This document shows, one piece after another, positions 1 to 8,965 of a stretch of DNA of 64,000 bases (position 1 is its first letter; every line of letters starts with the position of its first letter). The notes beneath the pieces were generated by a model. It saw nothing but the letters and a program-made list of their open reading frames with translations, did not search any database and had not been told where the DNA came from. A program made the translations under genes and the position numbers. The DNA is from JANYHF01 sp963732765 (GTDB lineage Bacteria > Pseudomonadota > Alphaproteobacteria > Rhizobiales > Hyphomicrobiaceae). The stretch lies in the NCBI GenBank assembly GCA_963732765.1, contig CAVTAS010000001.1, positions 186,001 to 250,000 on the forward strand. Reading direction: 5' to 3'.

Positions 1-2
1 CA

Positions 3-188
3 GGCTGCAAGAACAACGCTTGCGTCCGCAGGATCTGCGAGCGCAGCAAATGCTGCGAGACTTGGGCCGGGAATGTCCGGCAGTTCGCCGCGCGAGAGGC
101 GGAGGTTCCGGATGTCAAAGTCATTCAGCGCATGATGCTGGAAATGATCCGTCGCTACGGGGTGTCACAAAGGACGCAAATCCGCTAG
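3..188 (+). CDS. C-terminal fragment of a cysteine-rich hypothetical protein
   Basis: The frame is open from the window edge to a TAG at 186-188, giving 61 residues. The visible part begins with a cysteine cluster (Cys at residues 2, 6, 11, 15 and 16) and ends in a basic helix-like tail with IQRMMLEMIRRYG. The cysteine spacing could bind a metal, but I do not recognise the family and the start lies outside the window. It runs the same way as the flavoprotein gene 60 bases downstream. That this frame is really coding is judged only from its composition. Confidence 0.4.
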   Translation, partial: GCKNNACVRRICERSKCCETWAGNVRQFAAREAEVPDVKVIQRMMLEMIRRYGVSQRTQIR

Positions 189-248
189 CCGGGGCAGGTT
201 CCGATGGCCTAACTCTCTGCTGAATCCGTTTGGCCAGGGAGCATGGAC

Positions 249-2765
249 ATGAGAACGCACGCGCGCGCAGTGGTGATCGGTGGTGGCGTGGTCGGCGTCT
301 CGACGCTGTATCACCTGGCCAAGAAGGGTTTTTCGGACGCGGTGCTGTGCGAGCGCAAGGAACTGACGTCCGGCTCGACCTGGCACGCGGCGGGGCTCTT
401 GCCGCTGTTCAACCTCAGCTACTCGGTAGGGCAGATCCACAAGTATTCTGTAAAATTCTACAAGGAGCTCGAGGCCGAGACGGGTCAGAACGTCGGCTTT
501 TCGGTGTGCTCCAACATCCGCCTCGCCCGTACCAAAGACCGTTGGGACGAGTTCATGTACTACCGCGGCGTGGCCGAGACGATTGGCGTGCGCGTGAACA
601 CTTTGACACCGGCTCAGGTCAAAGAGATCTGGCCGCTCTGCAACATCGACGGCATCATCGGCGCCATTCAGCACCCGGACGATGGCTATATCCAGCCGGC
701 CGATCTGACGCAGGCACTGGCCATCGGCGCGCGCAAATTGGGCGCCGAGATCAACCGCAATACGGCTGTCACGGCGATCGAGAAACTGCCATCAGGCGAA
801 TGGCTGGTGAAGACCGACAAGGGCGACATCACCTGCGAACACGTCGTTTCGTGCAGCGGCAACTTTGCGCGCAAGACCGGCGCGATGGTCGGGCTGGATG
901 TGCCGGTCATTCCCGTGCAGCACCAGTATATCGTCACCGAGGACCATCCCGAAATTGTCGCCCGCCGCGAAAAGGGCCTGCCGGAATTGGGCGTGCTGCG
1001 CGAGGCGGATTCGTCCTGGTACATGCGCGCCGAAAAGGGCGGGCTGCTGCTCGGGCCCTACGAAAAGGGCGCGCCCTGCTGCTACGTTGATGGACCATCC
1101 GATCAATCCGAATACGAACTGTTCCAGGAGGACCTGGACCGGCTGATGCCACACGTGGAAACGGCCATCACCCGCGTCCCAGCCTTCGGCGAAGTCGGCA
1201 TTAAGAAGATCTACAATGGCGCGATTGCGTACACGCCCGACGGCTCGCCCATTATCGGCCCGGCTTGGGACTTGAAGAATTTCTGGCTCAACGAGGGCCA
1301 TTCCTTCGGCGTCACCGCAGCGGGCGGGGCCGGCTGGCAATTGGCCGAATGGATCGTGGAAGGCGAGCCCTCGCTCGACATGATGGGTGTCGATCCGCGC
1401 CGGTTTGGGCCGTATGCTGGACGCGGGTACCTGAAGACCAAGAACGAGGAGGCGTATGCGAACGTTTTCACTCCGCACTACCCGGACGAGGAGCGCATCG
1501 CCGCTCGCCCGCTGAAAACCACACCGTGCTATTCGCGCATGAAGGACTTGGGTGCTGTATTCGGCTCGGTCTACGGCTGGGAGCGCCCCGGATGGTTCGC
1601 GCCCAAGGATGTGTCGCTGACGGCGAAAGACCTCAACATTCCCGACGTACTGACAGGCCACAACCACGCTCCGGCCACGGACGATGGACGCATCGTCGAA
1701 AAATGGTCATTCCGCCGTTCGAACTACTTCGCCCATGTCGGCAACGAGTGCCGCAACGTCATGGACAATGTGGCGCTGCAGGACATGTCCGCCTTCGCCA
1801 AGATGGAGGTGAAGGGGCCGGGCGCAAGGGATTGGCTGGAGAGCATTCTGGCCAACAAGATCCCGGGCAAACGCGGCCGCATCGCGCTCGCCCACATGCT
1901 CAACAAGCACGGCGGCGTGCGCGCCGAGTTCACGGTCTACGAGCATGCGCCCGGCCGCTTCTACCTGGTATCCGCCGGCGCCTACGAGCGCCACGACCAC
2001 GATTATCTGCGCAAACTGCTGCCCACAGATGGTTCGGTGCAGCTGAACTATCTTACGACGAGCATGGGCGTGCTGGTGCTGGCCGGCCCGAATTCGCGCG
2101 CGGTGTTGCAGAAACTGACGGACACGGATCTCTCGACCAAGGCCTTCCCCTGGCTGACCGGCCAGCCGATCAGCGTCGGGCACGTCAACTGCCATGCGCT
2201 GCGCGTCAACTTCGTCGGCGAACTGGGCTGGGAGTTCCACCACCCGATCGAGCAGCAGAACACGCTGTTCGATGCGCTGATGGAGGCTGGTAAGCCGTTC
2301 GGCATCAAGCCCTATGGCATCAAGGCCATGAGCTCGCTGTCGCTGGAAAAGAGCTACCGCCTGATCCCGCGCGAACTCTCGATCGAATACTCGGCCTACG
2401 AAAGCGGCCTCGACCGTTTCGTGCATCCCAACAAGGGCAACTTCATCGGCCGCGACGCGCTGGTGGCGGGACGGGCCAAGGGATTGGCGTGGAACTTCGT
2501 GACCATGGAAGTGCACGGCGTGACCTCAGCGGGATCGGACGCGCGCGGCTCCGAACCGATCCACAAGGGCGACAAGCTGGTGGGCCGCGCCACCAACGGC
2601 GGCTATGGCTGGCGTTGCGCCAAATCACTGGCGCTGGCCATGGTCAAGCCGGAGTTCGCCGCGCTGGGGACAGAGCTGGATCTCACGATCCTGGGCGAGC
2701 CTAAGCGCGCCGTGGTGATCGGCGAGAGCCCGTGGGATGCGGATAATGTGCGGTTGCGGGGGTAG
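249..2765 (+). CDS. Dimethylglycine/sarcosine dehydrogenase-type flavoprotein with GcvT domain
   Basis: This is a large oxidoreductase expected to demethylate an N-methylated glycine derivative and pass the one-carbon unit to tetrahydrofolate. The N-terminus has the FAD Rossmann motif VVIGGGVVGVS. Just after it comes STWHAAG, where dimethylglycine and sarcosine dehydrogenases attach FAD covalently through the histidine. The DAO fold fills roughly residues 8-375, followed by the FAO_M linker. The C-terminal half is an aminomethyltransferase (GcvT) domain with GELGWEFH and GLDRFVHPNKGNFIGRD. The length of about 838 residues is usual for this group. An ATG at 243 is also in frame, but AGGGAG sits 7 bases before the ATG at 249, which I prefer. 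The exact substrate (dimethylglycine, sarcosine or another methylamine) cannot be told from sequence. Confidence 0.88.
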   Translation: MRTHARAVVIGGGVVGVSTLYHLAKKGFSDAVLCERKELTSGSTWHAAGLLPLFNLSYSVGQIHKYSVKFYKELEAETGQNVGFSVCSNIRLARTKDRWDEFMYYRGVAETIGVRVNTLTPAQVKEIWPLCNIDGIIGAIQHPDDGYIQPADLTQALAIGARKLGAEINRNTAVTAIEKLPSGEWLVKTDKGDITCEHVVSCSGNFARKTGAMVGLDVPVIPVQHQYIVTEDHPEIVARREKGLPELGVLREADSSWYMRAEKGGLLLGPYEKGAPCCYVDGPSDQSEYELFQEDLDRLMPHVETAITRVPAFGEVGIKKIYNGAIAYTPDGSPIIGPAWDLKNFWLNEGHSFGVTAAGGAGWQLAEWIVEGEPSLDMMGVDPRRFGPYAGRGYLKTKNEEAYANVFTPHYPDEERIAARPLKTTPCYSRMKDLGAVFGSVYGWERPGWFAPKDVSLTAKDLNIPDVLTGHNHAPATDDGRIVEKWSFRRSNYFAHVGNECRNVMDNVALQDMSAFAKMEVKGPGARDWLESILANKIPGKRGRIALAHMLNKHGGVRAEFTVYEHAPGRFYLVSAGAYERHDHDYLRKLLPTDGSVQLNYLTTSMGVLVLAGPNSRAVLQKLTDTDLSTKAFPWLTGQPISVGHVNCHALRVNFVGELGWEFHHPIEQQNTLFDALMEAGKPFGIKPYGIKAMSSLSLEKSYRLIPRELSIEYSAYESGLDRFVHPNKGNFIGRDALVAGRAKGLAWNFVTMEVHGVTSAGSDARGSEPIHKGDKLVGRATNGGYGWRCAKSLALAMVKPEFAALGTELDLTILGEPKRAVVIGESPWDADNVRLRG

Positions 2766-2817
2766 GACACTCAGTTCGATCTTGGAATACGCCGAGTAAT
2801 AGCGTAGTATCCAGAGT

Positions 2818-3135
2818 ATGCAGGTGACGAAGGACATACCAGCCGATCTAGCCCCAATCATCGCGGCGATCCGCCGGCGGGAAGGTCAAATCCGCGACCT
2901 CGGCGTCACCGCGCTTTACGTCTATGGGTCGCGCGCGCGTGGCGATCACCACGGCGACAGCGATCTCGATATCATGGTCGACTATGATCCCAAGCAGTTC
3001 TCCCTATTCGATATGGTCGGCGTGCAGCACATTATTGGCGACGAAACCGGTCTTGAGACGCATGTGTCGACGCGAAGCAGCTTTCGTCCCGCGAACGCAC
3101 ATCGTTATATGAACGATTTGATCGAGGTATTGTGA
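2818..3135 (+). CDS. mntA: MntA-type nucleotidyltransferase, antitoxin of a HepT/MntA pair
   Basis: This is a 105-residue minimal nucleotidyltransferase of the DNA polymerase beta superfamily. The GSX10DXD signature is complete: GSRARG around residues 37-42, then DSDLDIMVDYD. In characterised HepT/MntA modules the MntA enzyme transfers AMP to a tyrosine of the HepT RNase and so neutralises it. The gene stops at 3133-3135 and the downstream partner begins on the next base, so the two are almost certainly cotranscribed and coupled. Both active-site aspartates are present, so the enzyme should be functional. Confidence 0.85.
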   Translation: MQVTKDIPADLAPIIAAIRRREGQIRDLGVTALYVYGSRARGDHHGDSDLDIMVDYDPKQFSLFDMVGVQHIIGDETGLETHVSTRSSFRPANAHRYMNDLIEVL

Positions 3136-3498
3136 GTGTCGATGCCGTTGCGACCTCGCAAGCGCCGTCCGCTTGGCGATGTTATTGTCCATGTTCTGGA
3201 AGCGATCGAGCAAATCGAGCAGTTCACGAGCGGCATGGACTTCGATGCCTTTTTACACAACGCCATGGCCTATCGCGCCGTCGAGCGGTGCCTCGAAATT
3301 GTATCCGAGGCGTCACGAGATTTCCCCGACGAGATCAAAGCAGCACATTCAGAAATTGAGTGGCAACGTATGGCGGATGCCGGGAATATATACCGGCACC
3401 TCTACGAAGGTGTTGACGCAGTTATGGTCTGGCGAACTGTCCAGGATCATCTCCCGCCGCTGAGGCTCATGGTAGACGGACTAAAGAGGAAACTGTAA
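3136..3498 (+). CDS. hepT: HepT-like ribonuclease toxin (DUF86)
   Basis: This is a 120-residue helical DUF86 protein. It starts with GTG immediately after the mntA stop; an ATG at 3142 is an alternative start. HepT toxins usually carry R-x4-H-x-Y. Here the equivalent stretch reads GNIYRHLY: the His and Tyr are kept, the upstream Arg is a Gly, and an Arg sits directly before the His. I believe many alphaproteobacterial DUF86 proteins share this GN..RH.Y form, so it is probably a subfamily mark and not a decay. The conserved tyrosine is the residue that MntA AMPylates in studied pairs. It is convergent with rsmB, 16 bases away. Confidence 0.8.
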   Translation: MSMPLRPRKRRPLGDVIVHVLEAIEQIEQFTSGMDFDAFLHNAMAYRAVERCLEIVSEASRDFPDEIKAAHSEIEWQRMADAGNIYRHLYEGVDAVMVWRTVQDHLPPLRLMVDGLKRKL

Positions 3499-3514
3499 GG
3501 AAGCATCACTTGAA

Positions 3515-4888
3515 TCAGTGCTGCTTGACCAACCGCGCCGCAAAAAAACCATCCAGCCCGGACAACTCAACCGGCTGCATCGGCAGATGGAACGGCAGCG
3601 TGCGCAGATACCCCTCCTCCGTCAGCCACTCCGACGATAGGCCGTAATCACTCGACCTGATCGGCGACACCGTCAGGTCCGGTCGCCGCGCCAACAACTG
3701 CGCGATCCGCTCGGGCCCCTCTTCGGGCTCCAGCGAGCATGTGCAGTAGACCAGGGTGCCACCGGGCTTCAGCAGGTTGGCGGCGTTGTCCAGCAAACGC
3801 GCTTGCAACTCACACAGAGACTTTAGATCGGACGGCCGCTTGAGATAGGGCAGATCGGGATGCCTGCGGATGGTGCCGGTGGCCAGGCACGGCGCATCGA
3901 GCAGCACTGCGTCGAACAGCTCGGGCGGCACCCAGGTCGTCGCATCAGCGGTGATCACTTCGGCATGGAGTTTCAGGCGCGTGAGATTGCCCTGCAAAAT
4001 CTTCAAGCGGCGGGCCGAGGTGTCCAGGGCGGTGACCTGCGCGCCCATCGCCGCAAGCATCGCCGTCTTGCCGCCGGGTGCCGCGCACAAATCGGCGACG
4101 CGCTTGCCCGCCACATCGCCCAGCAGCCGCGCGGGGATTGCTGCGGCGGCGTCCTGCACCCACCAATCGCCCTCGGCAAAGCCGTCCAGCGCCTCGATGC
4201 GGCCCTTGGCTTTCAGGCGCACCGATCCCGTCGGCAGCACCACGCCGCCGAGCCGTTCAGCCCATTCCGCCGGATCGCCCAGCACGCTCAGATCGAGCGC
4301 GGCCTCGGTGAGATGGGCTTCGGTGATGCGGCGGGTGGTCTCCTTGCCATAGGACTTGCTCCAGCGCTGCAGCAGCCAATCCGGCGTGTTCAGCCGGTCG
4401 ACGTCCTGGGCCGCGATGACCGCCGGCCCTTCTGTCGCGACCTTGCGCAGGACGGCATTGACCAGGCCGCCAAAGCGGGCGAGCCCTGGCTCCTCGCGGA
4501 CTTGCGTCACCGCGATGTCGATGGCCGCATGCGGGGGCGTGCCCAGGAACAGCAGCTGCGCGGTGGCGCTGGCCAGAATGAGCCGGATGCGGGCCGCGTC
4601 GGCGGACAAGGGCTTGGCCAGGAACTTGGCGACCACAGCGTCGATCTGGCCGAGCCGTCGCAAGGTCGTCGCCACGATGAGGCGCGTGAGGCCGGCATCG
4701 CCGGCGTGCTCGGGGCCGCTGGCGGGTTTGCCTGTGGGCTGATCGAGCGCGGCCTCAAGCGGGCGCTTGTTCAGGAGCACATCGGCCAGGACGTCGACGG
4801 CCCGTTGTCGGACCGCCAATCCGGACGCGGTTGCGCGCGCTGGACTGGCGGCAGGGAGATCTGGCTTGGACGGGGCGCTCAACCCCAA
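3515..4888 (-). CDS. rsmB: 16S rRNA m5C967 methyltransferase RsmB
   Basis: The 457-residue protein has an N-terminal NusB-like RNA-binding domain (about residues 25-165, with AVDVLADVL and GGLVNAVLRKV) and a C-terminal SAM-dependent methyltransferase domain. Motif I is DLCAAPGGKT. The two catalytic cysteines of RNA m5C methyltransferases are in DAPCLATGTIRRHPD (motif IV) and YCTCSLEPEEG (motif VI). It should methylate C967 of 16S rRNA. Its first codons overlap the end of htpX by 10 bases, so the two form an operon read right to left, an order seen in other alphaproteobacteria. Confidence 0.93.
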   Translation of the reverse strand: MGLSAPSKPDLPAASPARATASGLAVRQRAVDVLADVLLNKRPLEAALDQPTGKPASGPEHAGDAGLTRLIVATTLRRLGQIDAVVAKFLAKPLSADAARIRLILASATAQLLFLGTPPHAAIDIAVTQVREEPGLARFGGLVNAVLRKVATEGPAVIAAQDVDRLNTPDWLLQRWSKSYGKETTRRITEAHLTEAALDLSVLGDPAEWAERLGGVVLPTGSVRLKAKGRIEALDGFAEGDWWVQDAAAAIPARLLGDVAGKRVADLCAAPGGKTAMLAAMGAQVTALDTSARRLKILQGNLTRLKLHAEVITADATTWVPPELFDAVLLDAPCLATGTIRRHPDLPYLKRPSDLKSLCELQARLLDNAANLLKPGGTLVYCTCSLEPEEGPERIAQLLARRPDLTVSPIRSSDYGLSSEWLTEEGYLRTLPFHLPMQPVELSGLDGFFAARLVKQH

Positions 4889-5847
4889 GGACCACGGTTG
4901 GCGCTGCTGCGCCGGGTCGGGGCGTCGATCTCGCCCCCGGCAATGGCCGTCGAACCGTCGAGGATCGGCCGCCCGGTCACGTTGGCATTGCTCATGGACT
5001 CGCCCATCTCGCGGGCAATTCGTTCCAACTCGGCAATACGGTTCTCCGTGCTCGGATGGGTTACGAACAGGCTGTCGAGGCCGCGCCCCGTCAGCGGGTT
5101 GACGATGAACAAATGGGCGCTGGCGGGATTAGCCTCGGCCGTCATGTTGCGGATGCGTTTGCGCGAGGCCTCAAGTTTGCGCAAGGCCGAGGCCAGCCAC
5201 AATGGATGGCCGGAAATGCGTGAGCCCTCGCGGTCGGCGGCGTATTCGCGCGAGCGGCTGATGCCCATTTGGATCAGCATGGCGGCAAAGGGCGCGGCGA
5301 GAGCGATCAGGAAGCCGGCCCAGGGGCCGATGGGCGAGCGCTCGTCGCGGCGGGCGCCGAAAAACAGGCTGAAATTGGCCAGCATCGAGATCGCGCCAGC
5401 GAGCGTGGCGGCCATCGCCATGGTCAGTGTATCGCGGTTCTTCACATGCGCCAGCTCATGCGCGATGACGCCGGAAACCTCCTCTTTGTTGAGCATTTCG
5501 AGCAAACCGGTGGTGGCGCAGATCGCGGCGTGGGCGGGATCGCGCCCGGTCGCAAAAGCGTTCGGTTGCGGGTTGCGCATGATGCAGACGCGCGGCATCG
5601 GCAGCCCGGCGCGCTGCGAAAGATCGCGCACAATGCCAAAAAATTCCGGCGCCGAGTTTTCGTCCACTTCGACAGCGCCGTGCATGCGCAGGACGATGCT
5701 GTCGGAGGCCCAGTAGCTCCAGATATTGGTGGCGATGGAGAGCGCCAGGGCGATCAGGATGCCGGTCTGGCCACCCAGAACATAGCCCACCACGACAAAC
5801 AGGGCGGTCATGGCCAACAGCAAAAGGCCGGTGCGGATCAGCGTCAT
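4879..5847 (-). CDS. htpX: Membrane zinc metalloprotease HtpX
   Basis: This is an inner-membrane M48 protease that degrades misfolded membrane proteins. Two N-terminal membrane segments are followed by the zinc motif HELAH near residue 130 and a downstream SREYAADREG segment that supplies the glutamate ligand. Two further hydrophobic stretches lie after the zinc site. An upstream in-frame ATG at 5877 exists, but CGGAGG lies 7 bases before the ATG at 5847, giving a 322-residue protein of normal HtpX size. It overlaps the start of rsmB by 10 bases. Confidence 0.9.
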   Translation of the reverse strand: MTLIRTGLLLLAMTALFVVVGYVLGGQTGILIALALSIATNIWSYWASDSIVLRMHGAVEVDENSAPEFFGIVRDLSQRAGLPMPRVCIMRNPQPNAFATGRDPAHAAICATTGLLEMLNKEEVSGVIAHELAHVKNRDTLTMAMAATLAGAISMLANFSLFFGARRDERSPIGPWAGFLIALAAPFAAMLIQMGISRSREYAADREGSRISGHPLWLASALRKLEASRKRIRNMTAEANPASAHLFIVNPLTGRGLDSLFVTHPSTENRIAELERIAREMGESMSNANVTGRPILDGSTAIAGGEIDAPTRRSSANRGPWG

Positions 5848-6005
5848 GGAAAGCCTCCGAGGGGAGTAAATCGCCATGGATATAGGGCGGGCGGCCGCCG
5901 AATGCCAGATCAGCCTCCCTGTATGAGTGAGGCGGCCGTCAAGAGGAGGAAAAAGAATTCGCCCGAGGCCTTGAAATTCACAAGAATTACTCTACCTAGA
6001 GTTGC

Positions 6006-6473
6006 ATGACAAACCGGCTGGCCGCTCTCCTTGGATGTCTGCTCGCGTTCGCGCCTGTGGCGGGCCGCGCCGACGAGATCCTGCCGGGACCGATCCCGGC
6101 GCTCGCGCAGAAAGTGATCGACGGCGATACCCTCGAAGTGGTCGCCAACATCTGGCCGGGCTTGGCCACGCGCGCCCGCGTGCGCCTGGCCAGCATTGAC
6201 GCGCCGGAGCTGTCCAGTCCCTGTCCCGCTGCCCGCGCCAAAGCCGAGCAGGCACGGGCCGTGCTTGCCAACGCCGTCGAGGGCGTGCCGCTGCGGCTGG
6301 TTCGCATTCGACCCGAGCATGCCTACGGCCGCATCCTCGCCGATATTCAGTTGGCGGATGGTTCGGATGTGGGTGCGCTGCTGGTCAGTGTCGGCCTGGC
6401 CAAACCCTACAAGGCCCGGGTGCGCTGCGACTGGTGCGCCGCCGCCCCGCGCTGCTCAATTGCTTTGAAATAG
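6006..6473 (+). CDS. Secreted thermonuclease (SNase-like) family protein
   Basis: This is a 155-residue protein with a Sec signal peptide of about 22 residues ending near GRADE. The SNase OB-fold follows: VIDGDTLEV, then RVRLASIDAPE and AYGRILADIQL, which carry the arginines and acidic residues used in catalysis by staphylococcal-type nucleases. The C-terminus has three cysteines (CDWC and CS). It is predicted to be a periplasmic or secreted nuclease, although many short alphaproteobacterial members have no tested activity. It stands alone, between htpX upstream on the other strand and a small convergent gene. Confidence 0.8.
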   Translation: MTNRLAALLGCLLAFAPVAGRADEILPGPIPALAQKVIDGDTLEVVANIWPGLATRARVRLASIDAPELSSPCPAARAKAEQARAVLANAVEGVPLRLVRIRPEHAYGRILADIQLADGSDVGALLVSVGLAKPYKARVRCDWCAAAPRCSIALK

Positions 6474-6499
6474 AACGATAATTCGGATGCTTCGGCCAA

Positions 6500-6745
6500 C
6501 TATTGCGGCAACGTGCGCTGGCTGAACTCGCCCCCCAGGATGCGGATCGGCAGCTTGCGCACCAGCTCCACCACGGCGCTTTCGCCATAAGTTGCCACCA
6601 GCCCCGACAGCGCCGTGAACAGCGCGGCATTGGCCAACATGTCGGGATCATGCCCCTCTTCCACGCCCTCGTCCCAGGCTTCCAGGATGAACTTCAGCGC
6701 CTCGATGCTGGTACGCCGTATTTCCTGCTTGCTGACAATCTGCAT
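6500..6745 (-). CDS. Small conserved hypothetical protein, 81 residues
   Basis: The ORF reads further upstream, but GGGGGAGA lies about 5 bases before the ATG at 6745, which I take as the start (MQIVSKQEIRR). The product is acidic and mostly helical (ALKFILEAWDEGVEEGHDPD, then ALFTALSGLVATYGE), without a signal peptide, membrane segment or cysteine. I do not recognise a named family. It is convergent with the nuclease gene, 26 bases away. Confidence 0.6.
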   Translation of the reverse strand: MQIVSKQEIRRTSIEALKFILEAWDEGVEEGHDPDMLANAALFTALSGLVATYGESAVVELVRKLPIRILGGEFSQRTLPQ

Positions 6746-6900
6746 ACAAACTCTCCCCCGGAGCCACGCGAGGGGCAGAACCCCCCGTCCCGCGCCCGGC
6801 AACGCCGTCCGCTGTTGCTAGCACAAGCAATGCCAGTGTCGCCGAAGGGATAGGAATAGTGTTAAGCGGAACCCCTGAAATGGTCCGTTATCAGACACTG

Positions 6901-7293
6901 TCAGGGCTTGAAATCGCCGAGCGCTTTGGCCAGATCCGCCCCCTCGCCGAGAAACCGCGTAAGCTGACTTTGCGCGCTGGGGTTGCAAGTCTGGTAGGTC
7001 CGGCGGTAGCTGCGATAGCCCTTGTTGAAGCTGTTGGTGAGGCGCAGTTTACGTAAGCCCGAGCCGCCGTCAGCCGCCACCAGGCCGGCCATCTGATCGC
7101 GCCAGCGCTGGCCTTCGTCGGCCCCGCACAGCTCGCGCAGGAAGTGAACCGCCCCCAAAATCTCGGAGAGGCGCAGCAACTTTTCGTCGTAGGGTTTGAT
7201 CTCCTCACCCGCCGCGTGTGCAAACTCGGTTGGAGACGACACGAGTAAAGACAAAAAAAGCATTGTGAAAAACACGAAATGAACGGGGTTCAT
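6901..7293 (-). CDS. TIGR02301 family secreted protein
   Basis: A 130-residue protein with an N-terminal signal peptide (MNPVHFVFFTMLFLSLLV, cleavage after AHA). The mature part has the TIGR02301 pattern: LLRLSEILGAVHFLRELCG, WRDQMAGL, then SFNKGYRSYRRTYQTC, with two conserved cysteines probably forming a disulfide. The family is largely confined to Alphaproteobacteria and its role is unknown. The long open frame that continues upstream to 8358 is antisense to other genes and is not real. It follows the Nudix gene by 23 bases on the same strand, so the two are probably cotranscribed. Confidence 0.8.
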   Translation of the reverse strand: MNPVHFVFFTMLFLSLLVSSPTEFAHAAGEEIKPYDEKLLRLSEILGAVHFLRELCGADEGQRWRDQMAGLVAADGGSGLRKLRLTNSFNKGYRSYRRTYQTCNPSAQSQLTRFLGEGADLAKALGDFKP

Positions 7294-7316
7294 CACTAAA
7301 CGTCTGTAAAACCAGT

Positions 7317-7763
7317 TCACAAGCCGTGTCCTTCTGCGTGCATGCGCCATGCCTTGGCGATAGCGGCCTCGGTTCCCGTCAAAAGTGTGACGGTGGCAAG
7401 CGCCTGCAACTCGACAAGGCGCGCCTCGACCACATCGTCGCCGGGCACCGGATCGCCCGCGACCCAGACGCCATGATAAACCGCCAACAGATAGTGCGCG
7501 ACCACCTGGCCCGCAACCCCGCGCCGGATCACGTCGACGACATCGACCAGCCCACCCAGCCGCACCGCGATGCCCGTCTCCTCCATCACCTCGCGTGCTG
7601 CAGCCTCCTGCGCCGTTTCGCCAGCCTCGATATGCCCGCCCGGCAGCGACCACGCCCCGCCATGGGACGGCTTGCCGCTTTTCACGATCAGTACGTTCCG
7701 CCCACGAAAGATTGCCGCGCTGACCGAGGCTTTCGGCCAGTGGCTCGTATCTGCGCTGCCCAT
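7317..7763 (-). CDS. Nudix hydrolase
   Basis: The Nudix box GX5EX7REUXEEXGU is complete at GGHIEAGETAQEAAAREVME followed by ETGI, so it should hydrolyse a nucleoside diphosphate linked to another group. The leading segment HWPKASVSAAIFRG and LIVKSGKPSHGGAWSLPGG is typical of the ADP-ribose pyrophosphatase-like group, but the substrate is unknown. I chose the ATG at 7763 (MGSADTSHWPK) because the extra 17 residues upstream do not resemble Nudix proteins. Probably in an operon with the TIGR02301 gene downstream, and divergent from the SRAP gene 73 bases away. Confidence 0.85.
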   Translation of the reverse strand: MGSADTSHWPKASVSAAIFRGRNVLIVKSGKPSHGGAWSLPGGHIEAGETAQEAAAREVMEETGIAVRLGGLVDVVDVIRRGVAGQVVAHYLLAVYHGVWVAGDPVPGDDVVEARLVELQALATVTLLTGTEAAIAKAWRMHAEGHGL

Positions 7764-7836
7764 CGTGTGCCTCTTCGCATTTCGCTTTCGCCCCGATAGT
7801 ATTGCGCTGGTCAACAGATCGCCAGCAGGTTACCTC

Positions 7837-8565
7837 ATGTGCTCGCGCTACTCTCTCACGTCGCCCGACGAAGCCGTCCGCGCGCTGTTCAGGGTTGCGG
7901 CTGGCGAACCATTCCCGCCGCGCTACAACATCGCCCCGACCCAGCCCGCGCATATCGTCCGTATCGGCCATGCGGGCGCGCGCGAACTTGTGCTGGTGCG
8001 CTGGGGCCTGATCCCATCCTGGGTCAAGGATCCGAACACCTTCACGGTGCTGATCAACGCCCGCACCGATACCGTGCTGGAAAAGCCGAGCTTCAAGAAC
8101 GCCATGAAGTACCGCCGCTGCCTGGTGCCGGCCGACGCCTTCTACGAGTGGACCGGCGCCACTGGGCACAAACGCCCGCACATGATCCGGCCGGTTATCC
8201 GCCCCAGCCACGCGGCAGGCGCAGCTGCGGCGGGCAACTTGCCGCCGACCATGGGCCTTGCCGGCCTGTGGGAACACTGGATGAGCGCGGACGGCTCGGA
8301 AATGGAGAGCATGGCGATCCTGACCACCGAGGCCAACCGCACAGTCGCCGCGATCCACGACCGCATGCCGGTGATCCTGCCTGAGGCTTATTGGGAGGCT
8401 TGGTTGGACGTGCGCGGCACGCCCGCCGCCGAGGCCGCCGCACTGCTGAAACCGGCACCGGACGACCTGCTGGAGCTATTCGAGGTCAACAAGGCGCTGG
8501 GCAATTCGCGCAACGACGGCCCCGACGTGCAGCGCCGGGTAGGCGAGCAGGGGCAGTTGATTTGA
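7837..8565 (+). CDS. SRAP domain protein (YedK/HMCES family)
   Basis: The 242-residue protein begins MCSRYS, which puts the catalytic cysteine at position 2 after removal of Met. That cysteine is why the ATG at 7837 must be the start; the open frame runs further upstream. Family members shield abasic sites in single-stranded DNA by forming a thiazolidine crosslink through this cysteine. Other family marks visible are PRYNIAPTQ, RWGLIPSW, NARTDTV, RRCLVPADAFYEW and HDRMPVIL. It is likely a DNA-damage tolerance protein that acts alone. Confidence 0.92.
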   Translation: MCSRYSLTSPDEAVRALFRVAAGEPFPPRYNIAPTQPAHIVRIGHAGARELVLVRWGLIPSWVKDPNTFTVLINARTDTVLEKPSFKNAMKYRRCLVPADAFYEWTGATGHKRPHMIRPVIRPSHAAGAAAAGNLPPTMGLAGLWEHWMSADGSEMESMAILTTEANRTVAAIHDRMPVILPEAYWEAWLDVRGTPAAEAAALLKPAPDDLLELFEVNKALGNSRNDGPDVQRRVGEQGQLI

Positions 8566-8965
8566 GGGGTAGCGGCTGGTCGGGCCTTGTCGCAACGCGT
8601 ACGGAGCAAGCGGCCGCCCCTCACCGACCGCCCAGCTCTTGGTGCCGAAGGGGGCGCCGACCCCTTTGTTGTGCGCCTCCGGGTAGGCGGGCGGTCTCCT
8701 CCCTGTAAGACCGGGGCGAGGAGAAAGTGGTGACGTATGAGGTTAAAGCCGCGCTGCTCTTGGGCTGAATCATGCTGCCCAATTGCCTTCGCGCGCCTTC
8801 GCACCACGGTCTGCCTCAAGCCATCCCCATGAACGCTTTCTAAATGCGCGGCTCAGAGTGCGTTCAGATCGCGGGTGGCATTCTCCTCCTCAAGTGAGTT
8901 GCAAAGGGCGCTGTCCCAGGGACCGCCTCAGCAAGCCAGACCTGACCAAGATTGAGACCTTAGCC
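8566..8965. other. 400-base stretch without a convincing gene
   Basis: This is the gap between the SRAP gene and the first curlin-repeat gene. It has short inverted repeats: GACCGCCC near 8625 with GGGCGGTC near 8689, enclosing AAGGGG (8648-8653) with CCCCTT (8661-8666). There is no T-run directly after them. Open frames cross it on both strands but none has family features. It may hold the end of the SRAP transcript and the promoter of the curlin pair; no clear -35/-10 or operator was seen. Confidence 0.4.

Noticed and set aside
3860..5716. A 618-codon open frame opposite rsmB and htpX
   Set aside because: It is antisense to two well-recognised genes and its translation has no family features; it is a high-GC shadow frame.
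6901..8358. A 485-codon frame that would extend the TIGR02301 gene upstream
   Set aside because: The added part is antisense to the SRAP gene and overlaps the Nudix gene; the signal peptide at 7293 marks the true start.
8388..8819. A 143-codon frame on the minus strand in the gap before the curlin genes
   Set aside because: Arg/Pro-rich translation without motifs, partly antisense to the SRAP gene, and no ribosome site.
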